Part shown: one piece after another, positions 53,525 through 63,286 of the stretch | How positions within the stretch are numbered: position 1 is the stretch's first letter | Layout: the number at the start of each line of letters is the position of its first letter | NCBI GenBank assembly: GCA_017545045.1 | Contig: JAFYDA010000002.1 | Span: 1 to 64,000 of the forward strand | From: Prevotella sp. | GTDB lineage: Bacteria > Bacteroidota > Bacteroidia > Bacteroidales > Bacteroidaceae | Direction: 5' to 3' | DNA: 64,000 nucleotides | Program-made: the position numbers and the translations under genes | Notes under the pieces: generated by a model | The model's database searches: none | What the model saw: only the letters and a program-made list of their open reading frames with translations | Told to the model about the DNA's origin: nothing

Positions 53525-56011
53525 TTATTTCAAATGAGATACGGTCGATTCGTTGCCGAATAGGTATTGGGGCTTGTAGCCGCCGAAGTCGACGACAATT
53601 TTCTCAAAGACAATGCCGGGGTGACGTGGCTGTAACTTCAGCTCGTGTGTGCCATTGGTGCTAACGGGCAGCTCGACGGTCTTCTCCACGATGCGGCGGG
53701 CAATCGTAGGATAGAACTCAGAGTACATGTAAGGCTGGCGGTCGACAAGCGTCTTGTTGAAATTCACTACCTGCGGTTCGCTGCCGTCGAGGCTGACAGC
53801 GTATTCATAGCCACCGACGTTGAGGAAGTCGAGTGTGGACTTCACGATGACGTGTACCTTTATTTTATCAGTGCCGTCGGGCAGCGTGAAACGGTAGGTC
53901 AGTGAGGCATCGCCGACAGGCTGTGTGTAAGGTGTCAGGGCGACGGCACTGCGGGTGCGGCCGTAGTAAGGATAGACGCTCCACTGGGTGCCGTCGGGTG
54001 CGGTGCTGCTATAGTAATGCTCGGCTTCCATGGAGATGTAGCCAGCGCTTGGGGCGAAGGTGAAGCCTCCTCCGTTGGGTTGACTAACGGGCACGGTCTG
54101 CGGGAGCATGTCGGCACGGAAATTGTCGTTCCAGGATCGGTAGCCGATGTGTTTCTGAATCATCATGCCGTTCCACTTGCCGCCGGCGATGTCGGTGTTG
54201 TAGGCGGCGCAGAGCAGGGAGTCGCGGCGGAAGCACTGCTTCACGCGGTCGGCCCACTCGTTAGCGTCGGGATTGCCCTGCTTGGCAAGATAGTGGTTCA
54301 TGGCCTGGGCGTAGTACATGTCGTAGAGGTTGGCCGCAGCCTGCACGGGGAAGAGCAGCAGCTGGCGGTAGAAGTCGCGGGCCTCGGCGGGAATCTGCTC
54401 ATAGAGGCGCAGGGCGCGGAGCTCCAGGCGCTGATAATCGTCGGCCACTTGGCGCCACTCGCCGGTCTCGACGTTATAGGTTTGGGCATCGAGCATTTCG
54501 GGTGTGACGCGGGCCATGTACTGGCAGTTCTGGTTGTAGATGGCGGCAGCCTCAGTGGCGATGGCATCGCCACATACGGAACGGCGGTCGCTCTCGGCGG
54601 TTTTCACGCCGAGACCGGCTGCGAAGAAGCGGCGGGTGTGGTCGGTGACGGTCTGCTGGGCATATTCCTTCGGGTTCCAGGCCATGTCCATGAAGAGCGT
54701 GATGGGGTACTCCATGGGCTTCAGGTCGCCCACGTTGAGAATCCACAGGCGCTGGATGCCGAAGTCGTAGGCCAGCGAGAGCTGCTCGAACATCTGCTGC
54801 GTCTGCGTGACGTTGAGCCACTTCGTGTTGCGGGGGGCGCCGACGTAATCCACGTGGTAGTAGATGCCCCAGCCGCCCTTGTGGGCGCGCTCCTTGTCGT
54901 CGATGGGCACGCGGCGGATGTTGCCCCAGTTGTCGTCGCAGACGAGCATGATGACATCGTCGGGCACGCGGAAGCCGGCGTCGTAGTAGTCCTGTACCTC
55001 TTTATATAGTGCCCACACCTGCGTGGTCTTCTCGGGCTTCTTGCCCGTCACCTCCTTGATAATCTTACGCTGGTTGGCCACGATGCGCTCCATGAGCTTC
55101 GTGTCGGCTTTGTCGCTCATGGCCTCGTCGCCGTCGCCGCGCATGCCGATGGTCACGATGTCCTCGGTGCCTTTCATGCGCTCGATGCCCTCACGGAAGA
55201 AGCGGTCGAGGTTAGCCTGGTTCGTCTGGTAGTTCCAGGCGCCCCAGTCCTTGCGGTGGCGGGCATACTCCTGGTGGTTGCGGGCCATGGGTTCGTGGTG
55301 GCTGGTGCCCATGATGACGCCCATGCGGTCGGCGGTGCGGCTGTTCTCGGGGTCGTCGGCATAGAAGGCCCATCCCCACATGGCGGGCCAGAGGAAGTTA
55401 CCCTTCAGACGGAGAATCAACTCGAAGACTTTCTCATAGAAGCGGTGGTCGCCGTAGTTGGTGCCCCAGGTATTCTTCACCCATGTCGTGAGACAGGGGG
55501 CTTCGTCGTTGAGGAACAGTCCGCGGAACTCCACGGCGGGCTCACCGTCGGTGTAGCTGCCGGGCAGGAACCATGCCTCGTCGTGGCGGGCGATGGGGGC
55601 GTCGGCCCACCAGTACCAAGGCGACACGCCTAACTGGCGGCTCAGTTCGTAGATGCCGTAGACGGTGCCGCGGCGGTCGCTGCCGACAATAACCATCTTG
55701 TTGTCTACGTGGGTGATGATGAACTTCTCACGACAGCCCTTGAGCCCCGACAGCTTCAGCTGGTCAATCTCTTTGTTGCGGCCAACGGTGCCGATGAGAA
55801 TGTCGGTCTCGTGGCCGATGGTCTTTTGAAGGTCGGCCTTCAGACTATTGATGGCTATCTTGACAGCGTCGTAGTCTTGCTCGCTGTAGCGGATGGTGCC
55901 CTGCTTCAGCTGTACGGCGTTGGCTACAGGTGTGAAACTGATGAAAGGCTCGGCTGCCTGTGAAGCCAGGCAGATAAAAGCGGAACACAAACTTAGAAGA
56001 AACGGCTTCAT
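53525..56011 (-). CDS. Xylan alpha-1,2-glucuronidase, GH115
   Basis: The 828-residue enzyme removes (4-O-methyl-)glucuronic acid from internal and terminal xylose of glucuronoxylan. It has a signal peptide (to about residue 19, ASQAAEPF). GH115 signatures are RRGTVYGIYELSRQLGVSPW, WYWWADAPIARH, FRGLFLNDEAPCLTTW, RLKGNFLWPAMWGWAF, MGTSHHEPMARNHQEY and IVTIGMRGDGDEAMS. The C-terminal part (about 650-828) is a beta-sandwich (YISMEAEHYYS) typical of the family. No type IX-like tail is present. It is the last gene of the operon, 24 bp after the GH30 gene, and probably acts with it on glucuronosyl branches. Confidence 0.95.
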   Translation of the reverse strand: MKPFLLSLCSAFICLASQAAEPFISFTPVANAVQLKQGTIRYSEQDYDAVKIAINSLKADLQKTIGHETDILIGTVGRNKEIDQLKLSGLKGCREKFIITHVDNKMVIVGSDRRGTVYGIYELSRQLGVSPWYWWADAPIARHDEAWFLPGSYTDGEPAVEFRGLFLNDEAPCLTTWVKNTWGTNYGDHRFYEKVFELILRLKGNFLWPAMWGWAFYADDPENSRTADRMGVIMGTSHHEPMARNHQEYARHRKDWGAWNYQTNQANLDRFFREGIERMKGTEDIVTIGMRGDGDEAMSDKADTKLMERIVANQRKIIKEVTGKKPEKTTQVWALYKEVQDYYDAGFRVPDDVIMLVCDDNWGNIRRVPIDDKERAHKGGWGIYYHVDYVGAPRNTKWLNVTQTQQMFEQLSLAYDFGIQRLWILNVGDLKPMEYPITLFMDMAWNPKEYAQQTVTDHTRRFFAAGLGVKTAESDRRSVCGDAIATEAAAIYNQNCQYMARVTPEMLDAQTYNVETGEWRQVADDYQRLELRALRLYEQIPAEARDFYRQLLLFPVQAAANLYDMYYAQAMNHYLAKQGNPDANEWADRVKQCFRRDSLLCAAYNTDIAGGKWNGMMIQKHIGYRSWNDNFRADMLPQTVPVSQPNGGGFTFAPSAGYISMEAEHYYSSTAPDGTQWSVYPYYGRTRSAVALTPYTQPVGDASLTYRFTLPDGTDKIKVHVIVKSTLDFLNVGGYEYAVSLDGSEPQVVNFNKTLVDRQPYMYSEFYPTIARRIVEKTVELPVSTNGTHELKLQPRHPGIVFEKIVVDFGGYKPQYLFGNESTVSHLK

Positions 56012-56035
56012 ACAGAATATGTTTTTTAATGATGT

Positions 56036-58570
56036 TTATCGGATAACTTTGCGTGACTGGCCGTCGGCTGAGCGAAGGATGTGAATGCCCTTGTGCGACG
56101 GCATGCTGACTGATCGTCCCTGCAGGTCGAACCACTGGTCTTGTGCCGCGTGCTGTCTGACGGTCTGAACGCCGGTGATTGTCGGTTCGAACGGAATGAA
56201 TGCTTCGGTAGAATCCAGCGTGGCGTAGACACCGAATGGCGGCAGAGTGGCTGGTGCTGTGAGTCGCTGTAGCCCCCATACGCCGTCCTGCTGAGCCAGC
56301 ACGTAGTCGCCAGCGTAGAGCGGCGCTTCCGTATAGGTGCCGCGCAGCTTGTCGGAGAGCGGACATGTGGCGTAGCTCACCTCGCCGCTGCCGGTGAAGG
56401 TCACTTCGCCCCGGGCCATGACGAGTACAGGCTTGTGGGCGGGTGCGGAGCGCATCTCAGTAAGTGATAGGTCGTCGCCGATGATGTAGACGTGGGCACC
56501 CTCTGAAGCGATGGCGGTGAATGGCAGCATCATGAGGCGTATACCGTCGACGGTGCAGGTGAAGGTGGCTTCCTGTGCCTGGAATGCCTTGGCCGGACGG
56601 AAAGGCCCGCCGTCGGCAGATAGTTCGAGGTGATGACACAGGTCGCCATGAATCAGGTTGGCTCCTCCTACCGAGCTGTAGTCTGGCAGCCATACCACGC
56701 GGTTAGTGCCCTGCAGCCACGGGAACGTCGATGGACACCCGTTGACGTCTGTCAGGTCGATGCTGGTGCAGGCATGATCCGCCGTGAAGTCGAGCACGTT
56801 GCTGTCGTCAGCCACGTAGTCGCCGCTGAGCTTGCCTGCGTAGTTGCTGCCGAAGCAGACGTCGCCGAATTTGATGGACAGGTGCGACTGCGTGTTGTCG
56901 CAGGTCAGCGACAGCAGACCGATGCAGCCATCCTCAAGCGTTGCCGGCGAGAGGTCGAATACCATGTCGAAGTTTTCGCCTTGGCTTAGGTCCAGTCGCT
57001 CATACTCATGGTTGTTCACCTCGCCTTTGGCGTTCACATAATAGAGTGTGGGCTTGCCGGCCGTCAGTGAACTGGTCGATGTAACTTTCTTGACGTGCAT
57101 GACGAGTTGTGAATAGCGGTCGTTCAGGGCGATATAGCCGGATGACAAGGTCTTGCGGCTGGAGATGAGCGGGTTGCTGCTGTCGAAGGTCTTCGTCTTG
57201 CCCGACAGTTTATAGGCCGTTCCAAAGCCGGTCTTCGTGGTCGCCATGTCGTCGAGACGGTCGAAACGGGTGGCCGTGCCATTCATGTTAGAGGACTGAC
57301 GGTCGCGTGACTTGACGAAGAGCACTGTGGCAACGCTCTGAGCGGCGATGGTGGCCACAGGGCGGCAGGTCTCAGCCTCAGGTGCCAGTTTCGTCAATGT
57401 GAAATTCTTGCTCTTGACGGTTGTGCGGAGTTCGCCCTGCAGGGTGTAGAACGGCAGGTCGAAAGTGGTCTCGACAGTGTTGGCCGTAGCGTTGGCCATG
57501 ACGGCAACGACGGTGTCGCCCGTCTGCGAGAGATAGGCAGAACCTTCCAGCCCACCGCCGAAGGTCCCTTCTATGCGGGTCATGCCTGTAGCGAACTTGG
57601 CGAAGTGGGCCATGATATAGCCGCGCTTCGTGATGGTGCCGCTGCTGCCGGCCCCACGCTGTCCGTCGCCCATCATGCCATAGTAGCGCTTGGCAGCGTA
57701 GTGTATCCACGCGTTGAAGTCGCCAAGCATGCAGGTATTGATAGCGCGGAAGAAATTGAAGAAGTCTTTTGTGAAGTCGAAGTTACGGGTGTTGCCCTCC
57801 ACTTCGTTCCAGTTGATGAGATATTCCGTCATCCATATCTCCTTGCCCTTCTTGGCCAGGTTCTTGTAGGCCGACTGTATGCCGCCGTACTGATGGCCGC
57901 CGTAGATGTCGAAACAGTCGATGACATCGGATTTGTTTAAGGCGTTCACGTAATTGTCGTTGACCGACAGCGTCTCGGGGGCCATGATCTTACAGCTGAT
58001 TTTGCGGCCGTAGGTCTTTACAAACGAGGCAATGTCGGTAGCCGACCACATGCAACCAGCGTATGTAGCCTGCCAGTCGGGCTCGTTCTGGATGGAGATG
58101 GCGTCGAGTTCCACGCCGTTCTTTCGCATGTATTGTATGTAGTCTTCCAGATACTGTGCGTAGTCGGCCCAGTTTTCCTTCTTCAGGTAGCCCAGGGTGC
58201 CGTCGCTGTTCTTGGCATTGCTCGTACCGTTAGTCTTCCATTCGGCAGGCTGTCCCCATGGTGAGGCGAAAACGATGAGACCCATCTGTTTGGCCAGCTT
58301 GGCCGTGGCTAAGGACTGGCCCCACGCATTTTTGCCGATAGGAATATAGAGGCGCATGATGTTGCAGCCCACGGTGCTCGTCTTGCCCCACACCTTTTTG
58401 ATTTCGTCGTTCGACATGTGGTTGTAAGTGAACTGCGGTGAGCAGACGAAGCCGCCGAAGCCCGTGATGTGCTGATGCTTGACTTGACTGTCAAGACGTA
58501 CGGTGGCGTTGCTTGCCCATGTCGACGTCGTCAGGGCAAGCAGGAGTGAAAGGATAACGGTTTTCTGCAT
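56036..58570 (-). CDS. Glucuronoxylan endo-1,4-beta-xylanase, GH30 (subfamily 8-like), multidomain
   Basis: The 844-residue protein has a signal peptide (to about residue 19). The GH30 barrel and side beta domain cover about 20-430. ISIQNEPDW carries the acid/base Glu 163 and EIWMTEYLINW the nucleophile Glu 249. RGYIMAHFAKFATGMTRIEG matches the region that in subfamily 8 binds the glucuronic acid branch. A C-terminal part of about 370 residues is unrecognised, with beta-rich stretches (FDMVFDLSPATLEDG). The last 40 residues, QWFDLQGRSVSMPSHKGI followed by GQSRKVIR, form a type IX-like tail. The enzyme cuts xylan next to glucuronosyl groups, a good partner for GH115. Confidence 0.92.
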   Translation of the reverse strand: MQKTVILSLLLALTTSTWASNATVRLDSQVKHQHITGFGGFVCSPQFTYNHMSNDEIKKVWGKTSTVGCNIMRLYIPIGKNAWGQSLATAKLAKQMGLIVFASPWGQPAEWKTNGTSNAKNSDGTLGYLKKENWADYAQYLEDYIQYMRKNGVELDAISIQNEPDWQATYAGCMWSATDIASFVKTYGRKISCKIMAPETLSVNDNYVNALNKSDVIDCFDIYGGHQYGGIQSAYKNLAKKGKEIWMTEYLINWNEVEGNTRNFDFTKDFFNFFRAINTCMLGDFNAWIHYAAKRYYGMMGDGQRGAGSSGTITKRGYIMAHFAKFATGMTRIEGTFGGGLEGSAYLSQTGDTVVAVMANATANTVETTFDLPFYTLQGELRTTVKSKNFTLTKLAPEAETCRPVATIAAQSVATVLFVKSRDRQSSNMNGTATRFDRLDDMATTKTGFGTAYKLSGKTKTFDSSNPLISSRKTLSSGYIALNDRYSQLVMHVKKVTSTSSLTAGKPTLYYVNAKGEVNNHEYERLDLSQGENFDMVFDLSPATLEDGCIGLLSLTCDNTQSHLSIKFGDVCFGSNYAGKLSGDYVADDSNVLDFTADHACTSIDLTDVNGCPSTFPWLQGTNRVVWLPDYSSVGGANLIHGDLCHHLELSADGGPFRPAKAFQAQEATFTCTVDGIRLMMLPFTAIASEGAHVYIIGDDLSLTEMRSAPAHKPVLVMARGEVTFTGSGEVSYATCPLSDKLRGTYTEAPLYAGDYVLAQQDGVWGLQRLTAPATLPPFGVYATLDSTEAFIPFEPTITGVQTVRQHAAQDQWFDLQGRSVSMPSHKGIHILRSADGQSRKVIR

Positions 58571-58583
58571 TTTTTTTCTTAGC

Positions 58584-60008
58584 TTATTGTTTCATTTCCC
58601 ACCAGTCGATGTTGAAGAGCTTTGAGCCCTTCATGCCCTTGAAGGCGAAGAAAAGGTCGTGGATGCCTGTGGGACGCTGGCTCAGCTGGGCACTGACGGT
58701 CTGCCACTGCTCCCAGCCGCCGGTCTCGGGAATGTCGAGGTGGCCAATGACCTGACCCTTCAGGCTATCGGTATGGATTTCAATCTGTCCGCCATGCAGT
58801 CCGCTGGCGGCACGGGCGGTGAACGTGGCGGCTCCCTGCTCGCCGAAGTCGACGTTGCGCAGTTTAATGTAGTCGCCATTGTGGATGTCGCAGACATAGA
58901 CGCCTATCTGGTTGTTCTGCTCTGTCTTTACACCACGTGAGAAAGCCATGGTCTCGGCCTGCACACGCTCGTAGGGGTTGAACGTGGCGATGGGCTGTAC
59001 GCCCTCGTCAGTGTGATGGATAATTGGGAATGTGCCGTCGGCATTGTACTGGAACTCCTCGATAGCCGCACTGCGCCCGAATCCGCCGCCACCAGGCAGT
59101 TTGCCCGTGTGGTAGAAGAAATAGGAGTGACCCTTGAAGTCGGCCACGCCGCAGTGGTTGGTAAACGACTTGGTGTCTTCCAGCGGCATGATTTCGCCGC
59201 GATAGGTCCACGGGCCCTCGAACGAGGGAGCGGTGGAGTAGGCGATATGCTCGGGCACGCCACCGGCAGCGTAGAGCAGATAGTAGAGAGCCTGCGCTTT
59301 CTTGGCGGGCTTACCTTTCTTATTTAGAGGAAAGACGTCGCGACGCAGAATCCACGGCCCCTCGGTGTAGGTGTCCTTGTATTTCTCGCCTCTCTGACGG
59401 GCCTTGGGATTGGGCGCTCCGAAACTCTCGACCGTCTGGTCGATGGTGCGCACTTCGTCGGCGAGTGAAATCATGTCGGGATTCAGCTTGACGTAGTAGA
59501 TGTTGGGGTTGCCCCAGAAGAGCCAGGCCTGTCCGTCATTGTCAATGAAGACGGTAGGGTCGATGTGGTCCCACGAACCGTTCTCGAAGAGCGGCTTGCC
59601 GATGGCATCGTGGAAAGGACCTGTTGGCGTGTCGCCGACGGCCACACCGATGGCCATACCGCCGGAGAGCTTGGAGTGGGCGCAGACGTACCAGTAGAAC
59701 TTGCCGTTGCGCTCAATGCACTGAGCGGCCCAAGCGCGGTCGTCGGCCCAACTGAAGCTGTTCAGCGAGAGGGGGGTGCCGTGGTCAGTCCAGTTGACCA
59801 TGTCGGCGCTGGAGTAGATGCGCCATTCGTTCATCCAGAAGAAGTCGGCACCATCCTCATCGTGGCCTGTATAGACGTAGATGCGGTCACCACTCACCAT
59901 CGGGGCGGGGTCGCTGGTGTACCACGTTTGTACTATGGGATTCTGTGCCGTGGCGGTCAGTGCTGTCATGGCAATAGCTATACTTGCAAATAGTTTCTTT
60001 TTCATCAT
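58584..60008 (-). CDS. GH43 beta-xylosidase/alpha-L-arabinofuranosidase with CBM6
   Basis: From ATG 60008 the protein has 474 residues; an upstream TTG would add 16 residues from the linker repeat. After the signal peptide (to about residue 22), the five-bladed GH43 propeller begins WYTSDPAPMVSGDRIYVYTG with the base Asp in DPAP. The modulating Asp is in SWDHIDPTVFIDNDGQAW, and the acid Glu is likely in KDTYTEGPWILRR. The C-terminal 130 residues (about 341-474, YERVQAETMAFSRGV, then YIKLRNVDFG) fit a CBM6. The type is common in arabinoxylan loci; xylose or arabinose release cannot be separated by sequence alone. Confidence 0.92.
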   Translation of the reverse strand: MMKKKLFASIAIAMTALTATAQNPIVQTWYTSDPAPMVSGDRIYVYTGHDEDGADFFWMNEWRIYSSADMVNWTDHGTPLSLNSFSWADDRAWAAQCIERNGKFYWYVCAHSKLSGGMAIGVAVGDTPTGPFHDAIGKPLFENGSWDHIDPTVFIDNDGQAWLFWGNPNIYYVKLNPDMISLADEVRTIDQTVESFGAPNPKARQRGEKYKDTYTEGPWILRRDVFPLNKKGKPAKKAQALYYLLYAAGGVPEHIAYSTAPSFEGPWTYRGEIMPLEDTKSFTNHCGVADFKGHSYFFYHTGKLPGGGGFGRSAAIEEFQYNADGTFPIIHHTDEGVQPIATFNPYERVQAETMAFSRGVKTEQNNQIGVYVCDIHNGDYIKLRNVDFGEQGAATFTARAASGLHGGQIEIHTDSLKGQVIGHLDIPETGGWEQWQTVSAQLSQRPTGIHDLFFAFKGMKGSKLFNIDWWEMKQ

Positions 60009-60010
60009 TC

Positions 60011-60088
60011 TATGATTCTTAATTTTTAACTCTTGTTCTTTATCGCGGAGCGACAACTCTTAGTTCTTGGTTCTTTATCACACAACTC
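60011..60088 (-). repeat. Tandem linker between the GH98 and GH43 genes
   Basis: On minus the gap contains repeated AAGAACTAAGAGTTGT and GATAAAGAAC elements in two near copies, then AAGAGTTAAAAATTAAG before the GH43 start. It is the longest of the junction linkers. Confidence 0.65.
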
Positions 60089-63000
60089 TTAGTTCTTGAC
60101 GACCTTGCGCGTCTTTCCATCGGCAGTGCGTATGATGTTGATGCCGCGCTGCAACGACTGCTGACGTGTACCGCTCAGATCGTAGATAACAGTTGACTGG
60201 CCTTCGGCATTGGTCAGACGAATGCCGCCTGTCGTAGCCACGCTCTTGACGCTGCACTCCAGTAGCAGGAATTCATCAAAGCTACTGCTTTTGCTCTCGT
60301 TGGTGAAGCGGATGATGTAGTTGCCGGCCTTCGTGACAGTGAAAGGCAGTTCATGGTTCTGGGCCGACGTGAGGTTGGCGCCTGTGTTGCCGTTGGCGTT
60401 GGGTGTGGCGGTGTAGGTGTCAGACGTCGCCAGAACACTACCGGTGGACTTCTCTATTATTTCAGCTTTGTATTTAGGAGAGCCTTTCCATGCGGCCATG
60501 GCGAAAGTCAGCTTGTAGTCGCCAGACTGTAGTTTCAGCGGGTAAGCAGACTGTTGTCCATACTCTGCCGACTGCTCACGCCAGTAGATACCCTTGCCTT
60601 GGTGTCCGGTGAAGCCGGCCATAGTGCGGGATCCCTGACCGTAATTGTTGGGATACTCATGCACATCGTTGTTCTCCTGCGTACAGCGCCAGCCTGGGGG
60701 CAAGGTGCCGTTGTCCACGCTTGTGAAATCAAGCTTGTAGGCTGCTGAAGCATCTGCGAAAACGGGTTGCAGCGTCACATTGTCGTGTGGCATGGTGAAA
60801 GTTACCTCGTTGTTGCCGTTGACGGCGATGGTTTTCTCAAGCGTGTAGAACACGGAGTTGACAACGCGCAGCTGAGAGAGACGGTAGCCTTCGTCAGGTG
60901 TCACGGTGAGGGTGATGAGATCGCCTTCGGCAGCCTCCTCGACATTAGCGGTGACAGAGCCGTTCTTGACGCTTTGGACGTTGACGAAGTACTTCATCGG
61001 CTCTATGTCGTTTGGCTGGTAGATAACTTGGTCGATGTACATGGGCAGACCGCCTGTGTTAAGGATGGTGAGCGTGTTGTTGCCTTCTTTCATGGTGCCG
61101 TTGACGGTAGCGAGGAGCCATTCGTTGGTGGCAGTCTTCTCGCACTTGACGGTTTGCTTCTGTCCGTTCACGGTGACGGTGATGTTTCCTGCCTTTGACG
61201 TACAGGTGTAGCGAATGGCGATGGTGTATTCACCCTCCTGGCCAGCTTTCAGTTTCAGTTGGTGGCGCAGGGCACCGCTGGTGTTTGTGCCCATGTCGGC
61301 AAAGCCGTTACCTGCATGGCCGATAGTGCTACGATACCAACCATAGGGATCGGTAACGCACGATTTGATGTTCTTGAAGTCCATGTCCTCAGCCTCGATG
61401 ATGACAGGGCCACGGTAGAGCTCTGGTTGCTTGGGCTGGTCGAGTGGGCGCATTTCTATGGCGGGCTCGGCAACATCGCTGCGGTCGGCATTGCCGGCGC
61501 AATTGATGGTCACGTCAATAGCACCGTTATGCTTGATGGCGAGTCTGTAGATGCCGTCCTCGAACGTTTCTACGACGCCTCCGGTAGCCGTCACATTGCC
61601 CATCTTGCGTTTGGTGAACTTATATTCCGGCTTCTCCGTAGCACCTTTGATGGTGATAACGTCCGTGCGCTGTGCGGTAGAGTCGCTGCGGTAGTTGTTC
61701 AGATAGAAGTCAATGTGGTCGGCATATTCGCGGATAACGCCAGCCGACAGCTTGCCGTACTCTAATTCCAACGTATCGCAAGTGTTGTATTGCAGGGGAA
61801 TGGCAGCCGAGGCTGTGGTCTTCTTGTTGAGATACGTGTACGGTGTATAGGTCACCAGCTGGTTGCGGTAGCGGTTGACGTAGAGGTCGCCTTTCGACAC
61901 CACAGGATACTGGTCGTTGAAGTCTTTCTGCTTCTTGGTCTGTGAACCCCATTTGGACGAACGCTGCGATTTCTTAATCTGGACGGGAATGGCTTTGGCT
62001 AAGTCGTCATACAGTCCGGTGACCATGGGGATGGCACCGTAGCGGCCTGTCGACTTGAAATAGCAGAAGTTCTCCATCCACTGACCGTTACCGCGGTTGA
62101 AGGGATCTGTCTGTTTGTAGATGCCGTTGTAGAGATCGCCCCACGTGGCATATTTGTCTTCGTCAGTGCCGCTGCTGACGTCGTTGATGACCACGATCTT
62201 TGTCTTGCCGACCACTTCCTCGCGTGATGGAATGTACATGGTACCGTCAATCATTTTCGTGAACATGTCGAGCCATACGCCGTTGAAGTTCTTGAAGCGC
62301 TCCCAGTTGCGGCGCTTGTAGCCGCTGACATCGCTTTGTCCAACCTCGTGGAAGCATTCTTCGTTCCACGTCAGTTCGGGACCGTCCCATACGGCGCCGC
62401 CGTTGACGCAGGTCTGTTCCATCACCGTGCCGATGCCGGCAGCAGCAGGATATTTCTTGCCGTTACCTTCGCCTAAGATGGAACTTAAGGCTCCGTTCCA
62501 GCCACAGTTGTCGTAGCGTACGCCATAGTTCTTGGTGAGTCCGGAGATAAACGGCCCGAATGTGACGCTCTCGTTGTTATAGAAACACGACGACGTGGTG
62601 TACTTATAGAGATAGAGTATGGCCTCGGGATACTTCTGGCAGGCAGTCATGAGGTTCTTGTTGCGCTTCAGCTCACCGATGGGGTTGAGGGGGTGGCTCC
62701 AGATGTTGCCGCAGAAACTGACGGTCAGGAAACCGCCGTACTGGTGAGACATCTCTACGAGTTTGGCAAACAGTGCCCAGCGTGAGGTCTGCGTCGACGA
62801 TGACTTGTCGCCGGCCTCGTCGAAGCCCCAGAACTGCTCGGCATAGTTCCAGCCAAGGAAGTTGGGGAATTTCTTGAAGAAATACTCAAAAGTGACAAGG
62901 TCGTTGTCCTGAATATGCGTGTGACCGCCTGATGCCGGCTGGCATGTGAACCACATGCCGTTCTGCTGGCATACCGTGCCCCACGACTTGTAGGTCTGGA

Positions 63001-63259
63001 AGGCGTTCTGCGGCATTTTGTAGAGGTTGAGATTCGTGTCGTACTGACAGGAGAGTGACAGATTCAGGCAGACGTAAGGTTTGACCTCATCGGGAATAAG
63101 GTCGATAATCTTCTGTGGGTCGGCCTTGTACCATACGTCAACGTGGATGAACCAAAGCGGATGCTGCGAGTCTATGGGACGGCGTTCCTGGGCATTCGCG
63201 GTCAGTACGGTGCACAGCAGTGCTACGGTGCAGATAAGCTTGGTGATAAACTGTTTCAT
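60089..63259 (-). CDS. GH98 endo-glycosidase, probably a glucuronoarabinoxylan endoxylanase, multidomain
   Basis: The 1056-residue protein has a signal peptide (to about residue 23). The GH98 catalytic barrel starts PIDSQHPLWFIHVDVWY and contains IPDEVKPYVCLNLSLS, TFEYFFKKFPNFLGWNYAEQ and ELTWNEECFHEVGQSD. A GH98 C-terminal module reaches about residue 600. A CBM6/35-like module follows (about 610-757, VIIEAEDMDFKN). Next are an InlB-type B-repeat (about 758-840, VTPDEGYRLSQLRVVN), a beta domain (about 850-1005) and a type IX-like tail, VIYDLSGTRQQ followed by GKTRKVVKN. GH98 is known both as a blood-group endo-galactosidase and as an endoxylanase for complex xylans. The neighbours favour the latter. 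Confidence 0.88.
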   Translation of the reverse strand: MKQFITKLICTVALLCTVLTANAQERRPIDSQHPLWFIHVDVWYKADPQKIIDLIPDEVKPYVCLNLSLSCQYDTNLNLYKMPQNAFQTYKSWGTVCQQNGMWFTCQPASGGHTHIQDNDLVTFEYFFKKFPNFLGWNYAEQFWGFDEAGDKSSSTQTSRWALFAKLVEMSHQYGGFLTVSFCGNIWSHPLNPIGELKRNKNLMTACQKYPEAILYLYKYTTSSCFYNNESVTFGPFISGLTKNYGVRYDNCGWNGALSSILGEGNGKKYPAAAGIGTVMEQTCVNGGAVWDGPELTWNEECFHEVGQSDVSGYKRRNWERFKNFNGVWLDMFTKMIDGTMYIPSREEVVGKTKIVVINDVSSGTDEDKYATWGDLYNGIYKQTDPFNRGNGQWMENFCYFKSTGRYGAIPMVTGLYDDLAKAIPVQIKKSQRSSKWGSQTKKQKDFNDQYPVVSKGDLYVNRYRNQLVTYTPYTYLNKKTTASAAIPLQYNTCDTLELEYGKLSAGVIREYADHIDFYLNNYRSDSTAQRTDVITIKGATEKPEYKFTKRKMGNVTATGGVVETFEDGIYRLAIKHNGAIDVTINCAGNADRSDVAEPAIEMRPLDQPKQPELYRGPVIIEAEDMDFKNIKSCVTDPYGWYRSTIGHAGNGFADMGTNTSGALRHQLKLKAGQEGEYTIAIRYTCTSKAGNITVTVNGQKQTVKCEKTATNEWLLATVNGTMKEGNNTLTILNTGGLPMYIDQVIYQPNDIEPMKYFVNVQSVKNGSVTANVEEAAEGDLITLTVTPDEGYRLSQLRVVNSVFYTLEKTIAVNGNNEVTFTMPHDNVTLQPVFADASAAYKLDFTSVDNGTLPPGWRCTQENNDVHEYPNNYGQGSRTMAGFTGHQGKGIYWREQSAEYGQQSAYPLKLQSGDYKLTFAMAAWKGSPKYKAEIIEKSTGSVLATSDTYTATPNANGNTGANLTSAQNHELPFTVTKAGNYIIRFTNESKSSSFDEFLLLECSVKSVATTGGIRLTNAEGQSTVIYDLSGTRQQSLQRGINIIRTADGKTRKVVKN

Positions 63260-63286
63260 ACGGTTATTGTTTTTTTGGTTTTCTGA